NCBI GenBank assembly: GCA_016840645.1
Contig: JAEORY010000277.1
Location: forward strand, 1-5,797
Source: Candidatus Borrarchaeota archaeon
Lineage (GTDB): Archaea; Asgardarchaeota; Sifarchaeia; Borrarchaeales; Borrarchaeaceae
Length of the DNA stretch: 5,797 bases
Direction of reading: 5' to 3'
Position 1 is the first letter of the stretch, and each line of letters starts with the position of its first letter. Under the pieces are notes generated by a model. The model was not told the origin of the DNA and searched no databases. It saw only the letters and a program-made list of their open reading frames with translations. Below are positions 5,255 to 5,797 of this stretch, piece by piece. Both the position numbers and the translations under genes were made by a program.

Positions 5255-5359
5255 CACCACGCAATTCATCACCACTCTAAAGCATTGGTGCTTTCTTGCT
5301 TAGTTATCAGTAATTCATTTCATATTGTGTATAGCAAAGGTACTTTTTGACAGATAGAA

Positions 5360-5797
5360 GTGGAATTCTTGAATATTCAACCCGAAGTCCGTGCAGTCTT
5401 ATGTATGATCTTACTTTTCTTGAATAGTGTAATAACTGTTATATTTTTGATATTTGGAAGTGACATTGGACTCCTAACCTTTTGGCTTGGAGCATTATTG
5501 ATCCCAATCTTTTTTCAAATTAAGATAAACAACGAGTCGTTCGAAGAGTTTGGTCTCTGGACAAAAGGCATGTTAAAATATTTAGTAATAGGCTTGGTAA
5601 TTTCATCATGTCTTATTCTAATTCATCTTGTGATTGGATTGGCCATAGGAGGAATTCTTGTTAACATTACTCAGGAAGCTATAATTTTCTTACCAGGAAT
5701 GGCAGTAACTCAGATCTTCATCAGTATTATCGAAGAAATGGGTTCTCGGGGATATATCCAAAGACAACTTAGCCTGCGTTATAGCCCTAAATTTAGT
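5360..5797 (+). CDS. CPBP-family intramembrane metalloprotease (CAAX protease/Abi), N-terminal part
   Basis: An open frame follows a stop at 5348-5350 and runs off the right edge after 146 codons. Start candidates are GTG at 5360 and TTG at 5369; GTGGA (5360-5364) could be a weak ribosome site for the TTG. The first ATG (5405) would fall inside the first membrane segment. Strongly hydrophobic stretches lie at about residues 12-32, 37-54, 71-101 and 107-124. The last leads into EEMGSRGYIQRQL (125-137), the EExxxR motif 1 of the CPBP family, whose glutamates act in zinc-dependent peptide cleavage inside the membrane. Motifs 2 and 3 (FxxxH and a final HxxxN/D) would lie beyond the window. Relatives process prenylated or other membrane peptides, or give bacteriocin self-immunity; the substrate here is unknown. 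The mobile-element remains directly upstream may have altered its promoter. Confidence 0.87.
   Translation, partial: MEFLNIQPEVRAVLCMILLFLNSVITVIFLIFGSDIGLLTFWLGALLIPIFFQIKINNESFEEFGLWTKGMLKYLVIGLVISSCLILIHLVIGLAIGGILVNITQEAIIFLPGMAVTQIFISIIEEMGSRGYIQRQLSLRYSPKFS

Larger units (their letters stand above)
5106..5294 (-). mobile_element. Remnant of an IS605/IS1341-type (tnpB) element
   Basis: On the minus strand this stretch holds the decayed tnpB 3' end followed by a right-end hairpin (5134-5114) and the octamer TAGCTCAC (5113-5106). GAAGCAGG-TAGCC, stem-loop, GG-TAGCTCAC is the typical tail of TnpB elements. At the other side, AAAGCA/TGCTTT (5279-5294) forms a 6-bp hairpin that may be a left end. 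Just inside that hairpin the minus strand carries GATGAATTG, a 9-mer that also follows the + element's left hairpin at 4699-4707. If both ends are right, only about 190 bp of element remain, with nearly all of tnpB lost. The right end is much better supported than the left. Confidence 0.6.

Noticed and set aside
5093..5350. Plus-strand open frame of 85 codons
   Set aside because: It is antisense to the tnpB C-terminal fragment, whose typical PVE and VVEAGS residues are on the minus strand.

Overview
The window most likely comes from an archaeon with moderately AT-rich protein-coding DNA, and an Asgard (Promethearchaeota) lineage is the best guess. Three signs point to archaea: TTTATATA-type TATA boxes, a GGTGAT-type Shine-Dalgarno site, and an accessory IS605/TnpB-type region. 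The Asgard guess rests mainly on a chromosomal Ras/Arf-like small GTPase with eukaryote-like G motifs. The lineage is an inference, because no rRNA or other marker gene is present.

Left part (1-3083, + strand): a tight three-gene operon. It holds the 3' end of an HdrD/GlcF-type iron-sulfur (CCG-domain) protein, a GlcD-type FAD-linked 2-hydroxyacid dehydrogenase, and a complete second HdrD/GlcF-type protein with two [4Fe-4S] ferredoxin motifs and two CCG domains. The two iron-sulfur proteins are clearly paralogous and flank the flavoprotein. Together they suggest oxidation of a 2-hydroxyacid (lactate, glycolate or similar), with electrons passed through iron-sulfur clusters to an acceptor not visible here.

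Middle (3084-4624): the small GTPase gene lies on the minus strand and converges with the operon at a 8-nt gap. A 378-nt AT-rich divergent intergenic region follows, with a good TATA box for the GTPase, an inverted repeat, and a direct-repeat pair around a second TATA-like box. Next comes a + strand gene for a 177-aa protein with an N-terminal ribbon-helix-helix-like segment and an unrecognised remainder, closed by a hairpin plus T-tract terminator.

Right part (about 4671-5359): about 690 nt without a credible intact gene, visibly more GC-rich than its flanks over much of its length and full of hairpins. I read it as the remains of two IS200/IS605-type elements lying tail to tail. One, on the + strand, is about 0.4 kb and bounded by two near-identical hairpins (CCCCTYAACTTGTTRRGGGG type), with at least five other local hairpins between them; it resembles a non-autonomous element or structured RNA. 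The other, on the minus strand, keeps only the 3' end of tnpB, its right-end hairpin and a TATA box placed to transcribe that segment, i.e. a possible orphan TnpB guide-RNA (reRNA/omegaRNA) unit. Only 39 nt separate the two right ends.

Right edge (5360-5797, + strand): the first 146 codons of a CPBP-family (CAAX protease/Abi) intramembrane metalloprotease, including its EExxxR motif, running off the window.
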